Shown: positions 7,934 to 16,743 of the stretch, in pieces
Layout of the letters: the number at the start of each line of letters is the position of its first letter
Numbering within the stretch: position 1 is the first letter of the stretch
Assembly (NCBI RefSeq): GCF_002994635.1
Contig: NZ_PVNL01000003.1
Coordinates: 1-34,973 of the forward strand
Origin: Enhygromyxa salina
GTDB taxonomy: Bacteria > Myxococcota_A > Polyangia > Nannocystales > Nannocystaceae
DNA length: 34,973 bases
Direction: 5' to 3'
Made by a program: the position numbers and the translations under genes
The notes under the pieces: generated by a model
Databases searched by the model: none
The model's input: the letters and a program-made list of their open reading frames with translations, nothing else
What the model was told of the DNA's origin: nothing

Positions 7934-10801
7934 ATGCAACTCGGACCTTACGAACTCGTCCGGATGATCGGCGCGGGCGGCATGGGCGAGGTCTGGGCTG
8001 CCCACCGGATCGGGGCGAGCGAGCACGAGGTCCTGGCGGTCAAGTGCCTGCCCGAGCGGCTCGCCGACGTTCCAGCGTTTCGCCAGATCCTGCTCGAAGA
8101 GGCGCGGCTCGCGATGTTGCTGCGCCACCCGAACATCGTCCACGTGTTCGACGCGAGCGAGGTCGGCGGGTACGCGTACATCGCCATGGAGTTCGTCCAC
8201 GGCCTGGACCTCGCCCGGCTGCGCAAGCACATGGCCGAGACCGGCGAGCGGCTGTCCGCTCCGGTCATCGCCTACATCATCGGGCAGATCCTGACGGGCC
8301 TCGACTACGCCCACAACCTCGTGCACGACGCCGAGCTCCTGTCGCTGGTCCACCGCGACATCTCACCGCACAACGTGATGCTGTCGGTCGACGGCGAGGT
8401 CAAGCTGACAGACTTTGGGGTCGCGCGGCTGTCCAGCGAAGACACCTCGGGTACCCACGTCAAGGGCAAGGCTCGCTACATGCCGCCCGAGCAGCTGCGT
8501 GGCGAGTCGCGCTCGCCGACCGTCGACCTGTTCGCGGCGGGGGCCGTGCTCCACGAGATGCTGGACGGCAGCGTGTTCCGCGGCGCGGGCATCGACGACG
8601 CGCGGCTGCTGGGGATGGCCGTCAACGGTGACGTGCCTGCGCCCAAGTACCCCCACGAGATCCCCCGCGCGCTCGAGCGCCTGCGCCGTGGCTTGCTCGC
8701 GCCGGATCGCCGTCAGCGACTCCGCAGCAGCGCCGAGGCGCTCGAGCTGCTCGACAGCTGGAAGGGCTATCGCGACGCGAGCTCGGACGTCGCCCAGATC
8801 GTGATGCGCTATCTGGAGCGTCAGACCGGGCTCGCGCAGCAGCCCACGCAGACTGGCCTGGCCCACCAGGCGACGTTTCTGCACACCAACGAGATCAGGG
8901 TCGAGGAATCGGACGACTTCTTGGCGTTCGACAGGCCGCCCGACGAGTCGATGCTGTCGGCTGCGTTCGAGCAGCCATCCACGTCCGGGGCCCGAGCCAG
9001 CGACGCCCGGCGCGGTGACGATGTCGGCCACCCCCACGACGACGACCGACGTGGGATCGACCAAGACGGGTTTGTGATCGACGACCCACCCAGTCAGCCG
9101 AGTCGGCCGATAACGGGCGCGCAGCCTCGACTCGCGACGGGCGGCCACCGCGGCGTCGAGGCGCTCGACCCATCGTCGCTCGAGCTCGACGTGCCTGGCG
9201 GCCGCGCGCGGCTCGAGCTTGGCCCCATCGATCGCCCGCGCACGACCAGCCATCACGTGGTGGTGCCCAAGCGCCGCACGGGGGCGGTGCTCCTGTGGAT
9301 CATGAGTGGCGTGGCGGGCCTCGGCCTGGCCGGCTACGGCACGATCGCGCTCATCGAGGCCCTCGATGCACGTGGCAACGATCAGCACGAGTCGGCGCCG
9401 ACCGACACGTTCGGGCTCCGCAAGGCCCGGGTGCTGGGCGATGGCTCTCCGAGTCACGCGGGCTTTCGTCACCGACGCATGGACAAGCTCGCCGCCGACG
9501 ACATCCTCTACGAGTACGTGTCGTCGCCCAGTGCAGACGCCGCGAAGCCGCTCGCGGCGCTGGCCGCTGGCGAGGCCGAGTTCGCGCTCATGCGCCTCGA
9601 TCAGCTGCTCCGGGTGTCCGCACAGACCATGGCCGGGGCGAAGATCGTCGCGCTCGTCGCCGTCTCGGATGGCGCCGATGGCCTGGTGCTCGACAGCGTC
9701 GAGCACCCGACCCTGCGCTCGCTCGCCGACCTTGCCAAGCTCGCCCGCAAGCTCGACCTCGCGCCCGTGTTAGCCGCCACCGACGCGGACCCGGGTGCGT
9801 ACCTCGAGCTGCGGCTCGACTCGCTCCTGACCGCGCTCGATCAACCAGCGCTCGAGCGCGCCGAGCAAGCGGCGGATCCGCAGGCGGTCTACGATGCCCT
9901 CGCGGCGGCGGCAGACGACGAGGCACCGGTCGTCGCCGCGATGTTGAGCGAGCCGTGGCTGAGCCGGGCCCGCGAGGCCGGCATGACAGTCGCCGTCAGC
10001 ACCGCTGAGCTCCCGACTGCCGTGATCCATGTCTTGGTCGCGAGTGAGCGCGCGCTCAGCTCCGACCCTGCGTTCGTCAGCACCGTGGTCGGTCGCTACT
10101 ACGAGGTCGTCCACGCCCAGCACACCGACCCCGCCGAGCACGAGCCGCTGATCCAGCAAGTCGTCACCAGCTCCGGTCTGAGCGCCGCCGAGGCCAGCGC
10201 AGCGTTGCTCGGCCTGTGCAGGCCCGACGCCGCTGGCGCCCAGCTGTGGCTGAACCCAGGCGGTGACCACGGCGCCCTGTTGGCCGAGGCCGTCGACGCG
10301 ACCTGGTCGTCCCTGCGCGCCCGCGATCAGGTGACCGGCTCGGCGCCCAGCCTCGAGACCTTGCTCGACGCCCGCGCGGTCGCGGCGGCCGCCGCCGCCA
10401 AGGTCGAGATCCCACACACCTGCGTCCCAGATTCCACCGCCTCGAGCCGAACCGATAAGTCCATTGAACAGCCGCTCGGCCCCCTCGAGCTGCCCGGCAC
10501 CGACGCCCCATGGTTCGAGCCCAGCGAGGCCGCGCTCTCGAGTGATCACGCCGCGGACATTGACGAGCTCTCGGCCCGCCTGCGCAGCTTCAACCCGGCG
10601 TCCGTCACCGCCGTGGTCACCGGCTACGGCGACGCCCGAGGCGACAAGTCCCGCGCGCTCGGGCAACAGCGAGGCCGGGCCCTCGTCGACGCACTGCGAG
10701 CGGCCGGTGTCACCATGCCGCTCGAGCCCCGCGGCGCGTCCAGCAACGCCGCCCCACCCACGCAGCTGCGAGTGAGCCTGGCGTGGATCAGTGACGAGTA
10801 G
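7934..10801 (+). CDS. Membrane Ser/Thr protein kinase with an extracytoplasmic binding-protein-like and OmpA-like sensor region
   Basis: From the ATG at 7934 the product has 955 aa. Residues ~5-275 are a Hanks-type kinase: glycine loop IGAGGMGEVW, Lys37 in LAVKCL, catalytic loop HRDISPHN (140-147), DFG 160-162 and the MPPEQ activation segment. An acidic and Ser-rich juxtamembrane region follows. One hydrophobic helix (about 449-476, VLLWIMSGVAGLGLAGYG) would place the C-terminal half outside the membrane. That half resembles a type 2 periplasmic binding protein (for example LRSLADLAKLARKLDLAP). It ends with an OmpA-like peptidoglycan-binding motif, GYGDARGDKSRALGQQRGRA, from about residue 875. 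The frame is open far upstream, but the kinase domain starts here. It probably senses a small ligand or the cell wall; the substrate is unknown. Assignment of the sensor domains is less sure than that of the kinase. Confidence 0.85.
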   Translation: MQLGPYELVRMIGAGGMGEVWAAHRIGASEHEVLAVKCLPERLADVPAFRQILLEEARLAMLLRHPNIVHVFDASEVGGYAYIAMEFVHGLDLARLRKHMAETGERLSAPVIAYIIGQILTGLDYAHNLVHDAELLSLVHRDISPHNVMLSVDGEVKLTDFGVARLSSEDTSGTHVKGKARYMPPEQLRGESRSPTVDLFAAGAVLHEMLDGSVFRGAGIDDARLLGMAVNGDVPAPKYPHEIPRALERLRRGLLAPDRRQRLRSSAEALELLDSWKGYRDASSDVAQIVMRYLERQTGLAQQPTQTGLAHQATFLHTNEIRVEESDDFLAFDRPPDESMLSAAFEQPSTSGARASDARRGDDVGHPHDDDRRGIDQDGFVIDDPPSQPSRPITGAQPRLATGGHRGVEALDPSSLELDVPGGRARLELGPIDRPRTTSHHVVVPKRRTGAVLLWIMSGVAGLGLAGYGTIALIEALDARGNDQHESAPTDTFGLRKARVLGDGSPSHAGFRHRRMDKLAADDILYEYVSSPSADAAKPLAALAAGEAEFALMRLDQLLRVSAQTMAGAKIVALVAVSDGADGLVLDSVEHPTLRSLADLAKLARKLDLAPVLAATDADPGAYLELRLDSLLTALDQPALERAEQAADPQAVYDALAAAADDEAPVVAAMLSEPWLSRAREAGMTVAVSTAELPTAVIHVLVASERALSSDPAFVSTVVGRYYEVVHAQHTDPAEHEPLIQQVVTSSGLSAAEASAALLGLCRPDAAGAQLWLNPGGDHGALLAEAVDATWSSLRARDQVTGSAPSLETLLDARAVAAAAAAKVEIPHTCVPDSTASSRTDKSIEQPLGPLELPGTDAPWFEPSEAALSSDHAADIDELSARLRSFNPASVTAVVTGYGDARGDKSRALGQQRGRALVDALRAAGVTMPLEPRGASSNAAPPTQLRVSLAWISDE

Positions 10802-10853
10802 AAGCAGCGGCGAAGGTCTCGGTGGGGTCCAAAACCGCTAGACTCCGGCCGCC

Positions 10854-13838
10854 ATGGCTGACCACGCCGACACCACGAACGACGCGACGACCGAGCCGCC
10901 CGTGACCAACTTCATGGTCGTGGGCCTGGGCGCGTCGGCCGGTGGCCTGCAGGCGTTGACGACCTTCTTCAAGCACCTCCCGCCGGATACCGGGCTCGCG
11001 TTTGTCGTTGTCACCCACCAGCACCCCGGTCACGTGAGCCTGATGCCAGAGATCCTGAGCAAGCACACCAAGCTGCCGGTCGTCGAGGCCGTCGACGGCA
11101 TGTTGGTCGAGCCAAACCACGTGTATCTGTCTCCGCCGGGCGGCCGACTCGCGTTGATGGGCGGCACGCTCCACGACATGCGAGCCATCGCTGCCGGTTC
11201 CTCGAGCTCGTCGGTCTTGCCGATCGACTATTTTTTTCGCTCGTTGGCAGAGGAGGCGGGTGATCGCGCGCTCGCTGTCGTGCTGTCGGGGACCGGCAGC
11301 GATGGCTCGGTGGGCGCGAAGATCATCAAGCGCGAGACCGGCCTGGTGCTGGCCGAGGACCCCAACTCGGCGTCCTACGACGGGATGCCGCGCAGCGTGA
11401 TCGCTACCGGGGTCGTCGACTACATCGGGACCCCAGCCGAAATCGCGCACAAGCTCGTGAACTACGCCGCCCGCAACCTCCCGAGCCAGCAGGCCGCGAG
11501 CCCTGATGTCTCGCTGCAAGACATTCGCAAGATCCTGGTCTTGGTCCGCGACTACACCGGACACGACTTCTCGGGCTACAAAGAGAACACGATTCGTCGC
11601 CGCATCGAGCGACGCATGAACCTACACCAGTTCGAGACCCCCCGCGATTACATCGCCTATCTGCAGCAGCACCCCGCTGAGTTCGACATTCTGTTCAAGG
11701 AGCTGCTGATCGGCGTCACCAATTTTTTCCGCGACCCCGACGCGTTTCAGGCGCTCGAGAGGAAGCTGCCCGAGCTGCTCGAGTACAAGCGTGATGGCGA
11801 CGCCGTCCGGGTCTGGGTGGCCGGATGCTCGACCGGCGAAGAGGCCTACTCGATCGCCATCCTGCTGCATGAGGCAACCCGAGATCAGTCCAACCGCTTG
11901 CTCTTGCAGGTCTTTGCCACCGATCTCGACGCGGCGGCGATCGACATGGCGCGCGCAGGCGTCTACCCCGATGGCATCGCGGTCGACGTCGGTGAGCCCC
12001 GGCTCGGGCGCTACTTCACCAAGGGCGACGCGTCCTATCACGTGCGCAAGGAGATCCGCGACATGGTGATCTTCGCACCTCACAATGTCATCGCCGATCC
12101 ACCATTCACAAAGCTCGATCTGTTGTCATGTCGAAACCTGTTGATCTATCTCAACACGCAGCTGCAGCGACGGCTCATCGGCCTGTTCCACTATGCGCTG
12201 CGGCCCGGCGGCCTGATGCTCCTGGGCACCTCCGAGTCGGTCGGCGTTCACACGGAGCTGTTCGCCCCCGCCGACAAGAAGTCCAAGCTGTTTTGTCGGG
12301 TCTCGGTCACGACCAGCCTGCTGCCCCGCTTCCCGCTGTCGATCTCCACCCAGGCTGACCCGTCCATGCGCGAGCCCAAAGAGCTGCCTCGCAAGTCCTC
12401 CGTGGCGCCGATCGCCAGGCTGATCGAGAAGGTGCTGGTCGCCAAGCACGTCCCGCCCAGCGTCGTCGTCAACGAGCGCGGCACGATCATCCACATCCAT
12501 GGGCGGATCGGCATGTTCTTCGAGCCGGCGCCCGGCCAGCCCAGCCTCAACCTGCTCGACATGGCCCGCGAGGGCCTGCAGCCCTCGCTTGCGACCTGCC
12601 TGCGCCAGGCGGCCACGCGCGACGCCCCGGTCGAGCACGGGCGCGTGCGCGTGCGCAGCAACGGCGACTTCACCTACGTCAACGTCAGCGCCCGGCGACT
12701 GCTCGATCCTCCGCCGCTGCAGGGCCTGATCCTGTTCACCTTCACGCCATGTCCACAGGACGACAACGACCTGGTGGAGGCCGTTCCAGGGCGTTCCATG
12801 AGCACCGACGAGACCAACCAACTGCAGGCGGTGGAGAACGAGCTGCGCTACACCAAAGAGACGCTGCGCAGCACGATCGAGGAGCTCGAGACCTCCAATG
12901 AGGAGCTCAAGTCCGCCAACGAAGAGCTGCAGTCCACCAACGAAGAGCTGCAGTCCACCAACGAGGAGATCGAGACCTCCAAAGAGGAGATGCAGTCGCT
13001 CAACGAGGAGCTGCACACCGTCAACAGCGAGCTCGAAGAGAAGGTCTCGGCGCTGTCGGAGGCGAACGACGACATGACCAACCTCCTCAACAGCACGGAG
13101 ATCGCCACGGTGTTCTTGGACCATGATCTCCGCATCAAGCGGTTTACCGCCAGCGCAACCAAGGTCATCAAGCTGATCTGGAGCGACGTTGGCCGCCCGA
13201 TCGGGGACCTCGCGTCCGATCTGCACTACGAGTCGCTGGTCGCCGACGCGACCGCCGTCACGCGCACGCTGATCCGCCTCGAGCGCGAGCTGCAGGCCAA
13301 GAACAGCAACTGGTACCTGATGCGCATGGTCCCCTACCGAACCACCGACAACGTCATCGATGGCCTGGTCATGACCTTCGTGGACATCACCGATCAAAAG
13401 CAGGCGTACGCCAAGCTGCAGCGGATCGAGGAGCAGATCCGCCGCAACGACGAATCGATGAACCACGTGCTGAGCAACTGCAGCGTCACTGTGGTGTTCT
13501 GGCGGGTCGACAGCGAGCTGCGCCACACCTGGGTCGGGAACCCGTTTCCTGGGGTGTCCGCGCCGTCGATGCTCGGACGGCGCATCGATGAGCTCGGGCT
13601 CGGTAGCGGCGCGGAGAAGGTGCTCGAGCTCGAGCGCCAGGTCTTCTCAACCGGCGTCGGCGAGGAGCAGGACCTCGTGTTGGAGCTCAACGAGCAGGCC
13701 CAGACCTGGCGGGTCTGCGCGCACCCCCTGCGCGACGCAGAGGGTCAGGTCGAAGGTGTATCGGCGATGGCCGTCGCGGTCCGCCAGATCGACGACGCCG
13801 GCTCTGACGGTGATGATCAAGAAGCCAGCATTCGCTGA
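10854..13838 (+). CDS. CheB-CheR-PAS fusion protein (chemotaxis-type methylesterase/methyltransferase with coiled coil and PAS domains)
   Basis: The 994-aa product starts with a CheB methylesterase domain: GASAGGL (Ser28), THQHPGH (His57) and SGTGSDG (Asp150). A CheR methyltransferase domain follows (about 215-490), with YKENTIRRRIERRM, GVTNFFRD, the S-adenosylmethionine site AGCSTGEEAYS near 320, and LDLLSCRNLLIYL. A degenerate PAS region follows. A long coiled coil (about 650-740) is built from repeated 'EELxSxN' units, and two PAS domains end the protein (the first closes with MTFVDITDQ). Close relatives continue into a histidine kinase domain, but this one stops after the second PAS. It presumably modifies a receptor or itself and relays a signal. 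The start lies 52 bases after the kinase stop, with no clear ribosome-binding site. Its last 22 bases overlap the convergent sensor kinase gene. Confidence 0.9.
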   Translation: MADHADTTNDATTEPPVTNFMVVGLGASAGGLQALTTFFKHLPPDTGLAFVVVTHQHPGHVSLMPEILSKHTKLPVVEAVDGMLVEPNHVYLSPPGGRLALMGGTLHDMRAIAAGSSSSSVLPIDYFFRSLAEEAGDRALAVVLSGTGSDGSVGAKIIKRETGLVLAEDPNSASYDGMPRSVIATGVVDYIGTPAEIAHKLVNYAARNLPSQQAASPDVSLQDIRKILVLVRDYTGHDFSGYKENTIRRRIERRMNLHQFETPRDYIAYLQQHPAEFDILFKELLIGVTNFFRDPDAFQALERKLPELLEYKRDGDAVRVWVAGCSTGEEAYSIAILLHEATRDQSNRLLLQVFATDLDAAAIDMARAGVYPDGIAVDVGEPRLGRYFTKGDASYHVRKEIRDMVIFAPHNVIADPPFTKLDLLSCRNLLIYLNTQLQRRLIGLFHYALRPGGLMLLGTSESVGVHTELFAPADKKSKLFCRVSVTTSLLPRFPLSISTQADPSMREPKELPRKSSVAPIARLIEKVLVAKHVPPSVVVNERGTIIHIHGRIGMFFEPAPGQPSLNLLDMAREGLQPSLATCLRQAATRDAPVEHGRVRVRSNGDFTYVNVSARRLLDPPPLQGLILFTFTPCPQDDNDLVEAVPGRSMSTDETNQLQAVENELRYTKETLRSTIEELETSNEELKSANEELQSTNEELQSTNEEIETSKEEMQSLNEELHTVNSELEEKVSALSEANDDMTNLLNSTEIATVFLDHDLRIKRFTASATKVIKLIWSDVGRPIGDLASDLHYESLVADATAVTRTLIRLERELQAKNSNWYLMRMVPYRTTDNVIDGLVMTFVDITDQKQAYAKLQRIEEQIRRNDESMNHVLSNCSVTVVFWRVDSELRHTWVGNPFPGVSAPSMLGRRIDELGLGSGAEKVLELERQVFSTGVGEEQDLVLELNEQAQTWRVCAHPLRDAEGQVEGVSAMAVAVRQIDDAGSDGDDQEASIR

Positions 13839-15940
13839 ATCGCCGCGACCAGCTGCTCGATCTCGATGGGCTTCTCGAGGTAGGTCGACTTCGCCGTCAT
13901 CACCTGCAAGAGCTGAACGACCTCGGCGTCGGCGCTCGAGCGGCCCGAGAGGATCACGATCGCGCGGGGCCGGACCAGCGTCTGGAGCTGCTCGAGCATC
14001 TCGCGGGACGAGGTGTTGGGCAGACCGAGATCGCTGACCACCACGTCGATCGCCTCGCCGTGTTCTCCCGCGAGCGCCAACGCCTGGCTGCCGTCGCCCG
14101 CGGCAAGCACCTGGTACCCCTCGTCCTCGAGCAGCAGCTCCATCGCCTCGCGGGCCAGCTCGTCGTCCTCGACGAGCAGCACCATTTCACCCGCGGGCCC
14201 GCGCAGAGTCGCCTGCTCGGGTCCGCTCCCCAAGACCTCTCGTACCTTCGTCAGCAGCGTATCTTCCGTGAATGGCTTTTGCAGGGTCGGCGCCTCCCGG
14301 TCGAGCTGACGCTCGCGGATGAGCTTGACCTTGGGATAGGCCGACATGAACAGGACCCGCAGCTGCGGCCGCAGCCCCGCGGCCTCGCGCACGAGCTCCG
14401 AGCCGCTCGAGCGCGGCAGCACCATGTCGGTCACGAGCAAGTCGATGTCTGGGCGGGCCCTGAGCAGGTCGAGCGCCTCCGCGCCGTCGCCGGCCTCGAG
14501 CACCCGATACCCCCAGCGCTCGAGGTAGTTGCGCACGGTCTGGCGGACCAGCGCCTCGTCCTCGACGACCAGTACGGTCTCGTCGCCGCCGAGCAGCGCA
14601 GCTTGCGATCGCTCGGTGGGCGACGACAGCGGCCGCGTGGTCCGGGGCAAGTACACACGCACGGTGGTACCGACGCCCAGCTCGCTCTTGACCTCGATCT
14701 GCCCGCCGACCTGCTGCACGACCCCGTACACGGTGGACATCCCGAGCCCCGTGCCCTCGCCGACCGCCTTGGTCGTAAAGAAGGGCTCGAACAAGTGGGC
14801 CTTGGTCTCCGCGTCCATGCCCACGCCCGTGTCCATGACGGTGATCGTCGCGTAGGTCCCCGGCTCGAGTCGCAGCGCCCGGGCCCGCGCGTCGTCGAGG
14901 GTGATCTCGCCAGTGCTGACCTTGACGCTGCCACCCCCGCTGACCGCGTCGCGAGCGTTGAGCACCAGGTTGACCAGCATCTGCTCGATCTGACCTTGCT
15001 TGGCCCACACCCGGCCGTCGGAGGCGCCCAGCTTGAACGCCAAGCAGATGTCCTCGGGCAGGGTGTGACGCAGGATCCGCGCGTTTTGAGCGACGATCGC
15101 GTTGATGTCGACGACCGAGTTGGTGTCGTCGCCCAATCGACCGAGCGCCAACAGCTGGCGCGTGAGCGTGGCGCCGCGAATTGCCTCGGACTTGAGATCG
15201 CGCAGCAACTGGCCCGCGCGGGTTTGTTCGTCGATCTCGAGCAGCGCGCTGGTGGCACAGCCGAGCATCGCCATGAGCAGGTTGTTGAACTCGTGGGCGA
15301 CGCCACTGGCGAGGCGACCGATGACCTCGATCTGCTCGGCGCGCTGCACGTGAGCCTGGAGCTCGCGCCGCTGGCTGACGTCCGTCAACGCCGTGTGACA
15401 CGAGGGACCGCGCGAGCCTGGCTCGCCGTCGTCGTCCTCGTCGTCGTCGTCGTCGTCGTCGTCGTCAGGGACGCTGTCGAGGCGCATCCACACCAGCTTG
15501 CCGTCGGCGCGGTGGATCCCGAGCTCGCAAGCGTGGCGTTGTCCGTCCTGGATGACGTGCTGCAGGTGCGCGTGGAGCAGATCGGCCGAGGCCTGGTGCA
15601 TCCGGCGCGAGAGCGGCGTGCCGATCAACGCCGCGCGATCGACCCCGAGCAGGGTCGCCGCCGTCAAGTTCGCGGCCTCGATGGTCGAGCCGCGTCCGAG
15701 GGTCAGGTAGCCGACGGGTGCTTCATCGTAGAGCTTGCGGTAGCGGTCATGCGACCGCTCGAGCTCCTGCTGGGTCGACCGCAGCTCCTCGTTTTGCAGC
15801 TGAAGCTCGATGTGATGGACCTGCAGCTCCTCGTAGAGCGTCGCCGGGTCGCCGTCTGCATGCAATACTGGCGCGGCGCCGCGCCGATCGAGTTGAAGCT
15901 CCGCCCGCCAACGCAATTGCTGGTGTTCGTCTTTGTTCAA
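13817..15940 (-). CDS. Hybrid sensor histidine kinase: coiled coil-PAS-HisKA-HATPase-REC-REC
   Basis: The 707-aa cytoplasmic protein lacks membrane segments. Domains in order: coiled coil (about 36-66); PAS (about 68-188) interrupted by an acidic run DDDDDDDDDEDDD (159-171); HisKA with phospho-acceptor His216 in GVAHEFNNLL; HATPase with NLVLNARDAV, DTGVGM and GEGTGLGMSTVYG; receiver 1 from about 450 (Asp near 503 in VTDMVLP); receiver 2 from about 585 (Asp near 636 in VSDLGLP, with Lys in LEKP). The start used is a TTG at 15940: an in-frame stop lies 45 bases upstream and there is no ATG before the PAS domain. Signals likely pass from PAS to His to the receivers, then to an unseen output. It overlaps the CheB-CheR-PAS gene tail to tail by 22 bases, which suggests but does not prove partnership. 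Confidence 0.9.
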   Translation of the reverse strand: MNKDEHQQLRWRAELQLDRRGAAPVLHADGDPATLYEELQVHHIELQLQNEELRSTQQELERSHDRYRKLYDEAPVGYLTLGRGSTIEAANLTAATLLGVDRAALIGTPLSRRMHQASADLLHAHLQHVIQDGQRHACELGIHRADGKLVWMRLDSVPDDDDDDDDDEDDDGEPGSRGPSCHTALTDVSQRRELQAHVQRAEQIEVIGRLASGVAHEFNNLLMAMLGCATSALLEIDEQTRAGQLLRDLKSEAIRGATLTRQLLALGRLGDDTNSVVDINAIVAQNARILRHTLPEDICLAFKLGASDGRVWAKQGQIEQMLVNLVLNARDAVSGGGSVKVSTGEITLDDARARALRLEPGTYATITVMDTGVGMDAETKAHLFEPFFTTKAVGEGTGLGMSTVYGVVQQVGGQIEVKSELGVGTTVRVYLPRTTRPLSSPTERSQAALLGGDETVLVVEDEALVRQTVRNYLERWGYRVLEAGDGAEALDLLRARPDIDLLVTDMVLPRSSGSELVREAAGLRPQLRVLFMSAYPKVKLIRERQLDREAPTLQKPFTEDTLLTKVREVLGSGPEQATLRGPAGEMVLLVEDDELAREAMELLLEDEGYQVLAAGDGSQALALAGEHGEAIDVVVSDLGLPNTSSREMLEQLQTLVRPRAIVILSGRSSADAEVVQLLQVMTAKSTYLEKPIEIEQLVAAIQRMLAS
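15428..15466 (-). repeat. GAC trinucleotide run encoding poly-Asp in the PAS domain of the sensor kinase
   Basis: Thirteen consecutive triplets (nine GAC, one GAG, three GAC on the coding strand) encode residues 159-171. Such runs expand or contract by slippage in multiples of three, so this would change a loop of the PAS domain without breaking the frame. Confidence 0.9.
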
Positions 15941-16130
15941 AGTTTGTTCAGCCGTTTGATCTGCGGCCGCGATGAGAGTGACACCTCAGCCGACTAGATG
16001 CAGCGCAAAAAATACGTCACAGCGTCGCAATCGCTCTGATCCGACGGCCAACGCAACGGCGACCGGCGCACACCGCAGGGTCTTCGCGTGTCCACCTCGT
16101 AGGTCCGTGGCAGCTTCGACAGCGCTCATC

Positions 16131-16730
16131 ATGAAACGCCCAGGTCTCATCGTGGTCGCCGTCGTGGCGTTGATCCTCGTCATCCTGGGCTCGACCCTCG
16201 CTGGCACCTACAACTCGCTGGTCCGCCTCGACGAGGGCGTCGCGGGGCAGTGGGCGCAGGTCGAGAACGCCTACCAGCGCCGGGCCGACCTGGTCCCCAA
16301 CCTGGTCGCTACCGTACAGGGTGCCGCCGCCCATGAGCGCGAGACCCTGACCGCCGTCACCGAGGCCCGGGCCAAGGTCGGGCGTATCGAGATGCCCGCC
16401 GCCTACGAAGATCAAGCGGCGCTCGAGCGCTACCAGGCAGCTCAGGACGAGCTGTCGTCGGCCCTGAGCCGGCTGTTGGTCGTCTCCGAGGCCTACCCGC
16501 AGCTTCGCGCCAACGAGAACTTCTTGGCCCTGCAATCGCAGCTCGAGGGGACCGAGAACCGGATCGCCGTCGAGCGCAAGCGCTTCAACGACGCGGCGCA
16601 GGCGTTCAACACCAAGCGCGGCAGCTTTCCCACGGTGATGTTCGTCGGGATGTTCGACGACAGGTTCGATCCCAAGGCGTACTTCCAGGCTCAATCTGGC
16701 GCCGCGCGGGCGCCGACCGTGAGCTTTTGA
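16131..16730 (+). CDS. lemA: LemA family membrane protein
   Basis: The 199-aa product begins with one membrane segment (residues ~6-27, IVVAVVALILVILGSTLAG). It continues with the LemA core: YNSLVRLDEGVAGQWAQVEN, YQRRADLVPNLVATV, AHERETLTAVTEAR, and the closing IAVERKRFNDAAQAFNTK with FPTVMFVGMF. LemA proteins are anchored with a short outer N-terminus and an all-helical domain. Their biochemical role is not firmly known, but they sit with TPM-domain genes in many bacteria, as here. The ATG at 16131 precedes the membrane segment; no good ribosome-binding site is visible. The next gene starts 13 bases after the stop, so these form an operon. It diverges from the sensor kinase across about 190 bases. 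Confidence 0.93.
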   Translation: MKRPGLIVVAVVALILVILGSTLAGTYNSLVRLDEGVAGQWAQVENAYQRRADLVPNLVATVQGAAAHERETLTAVTEARAKVGRIEMPAAYEDQAALERYQAAQDELSSALSRLLVVSEAYPQLRANENFLALQSQLEGTENRIAVERKRFNDAAQAFNTKRGSFPTVMFVGMFDDRFDPKAYFQAQSGAARAPTVSF

Positions 16731-16743
16731 CGGCCAAACGAGG

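Noticed and set aside
7666..8631. Arg-rich plus-strand frame overlapping the kinase start
   Set aside because: It is an out-of-frame shadow of the kinase, whose motifs are all in the other frame.
14060..15997. Plus-strand frame of about 645 codons opposite the sensor kinase
   Set aside because: The minus strand has unmistakable HisKA, HATPase and REC motifs; the plus frame is a shadow containing a valine run from the poly-Asp codons.
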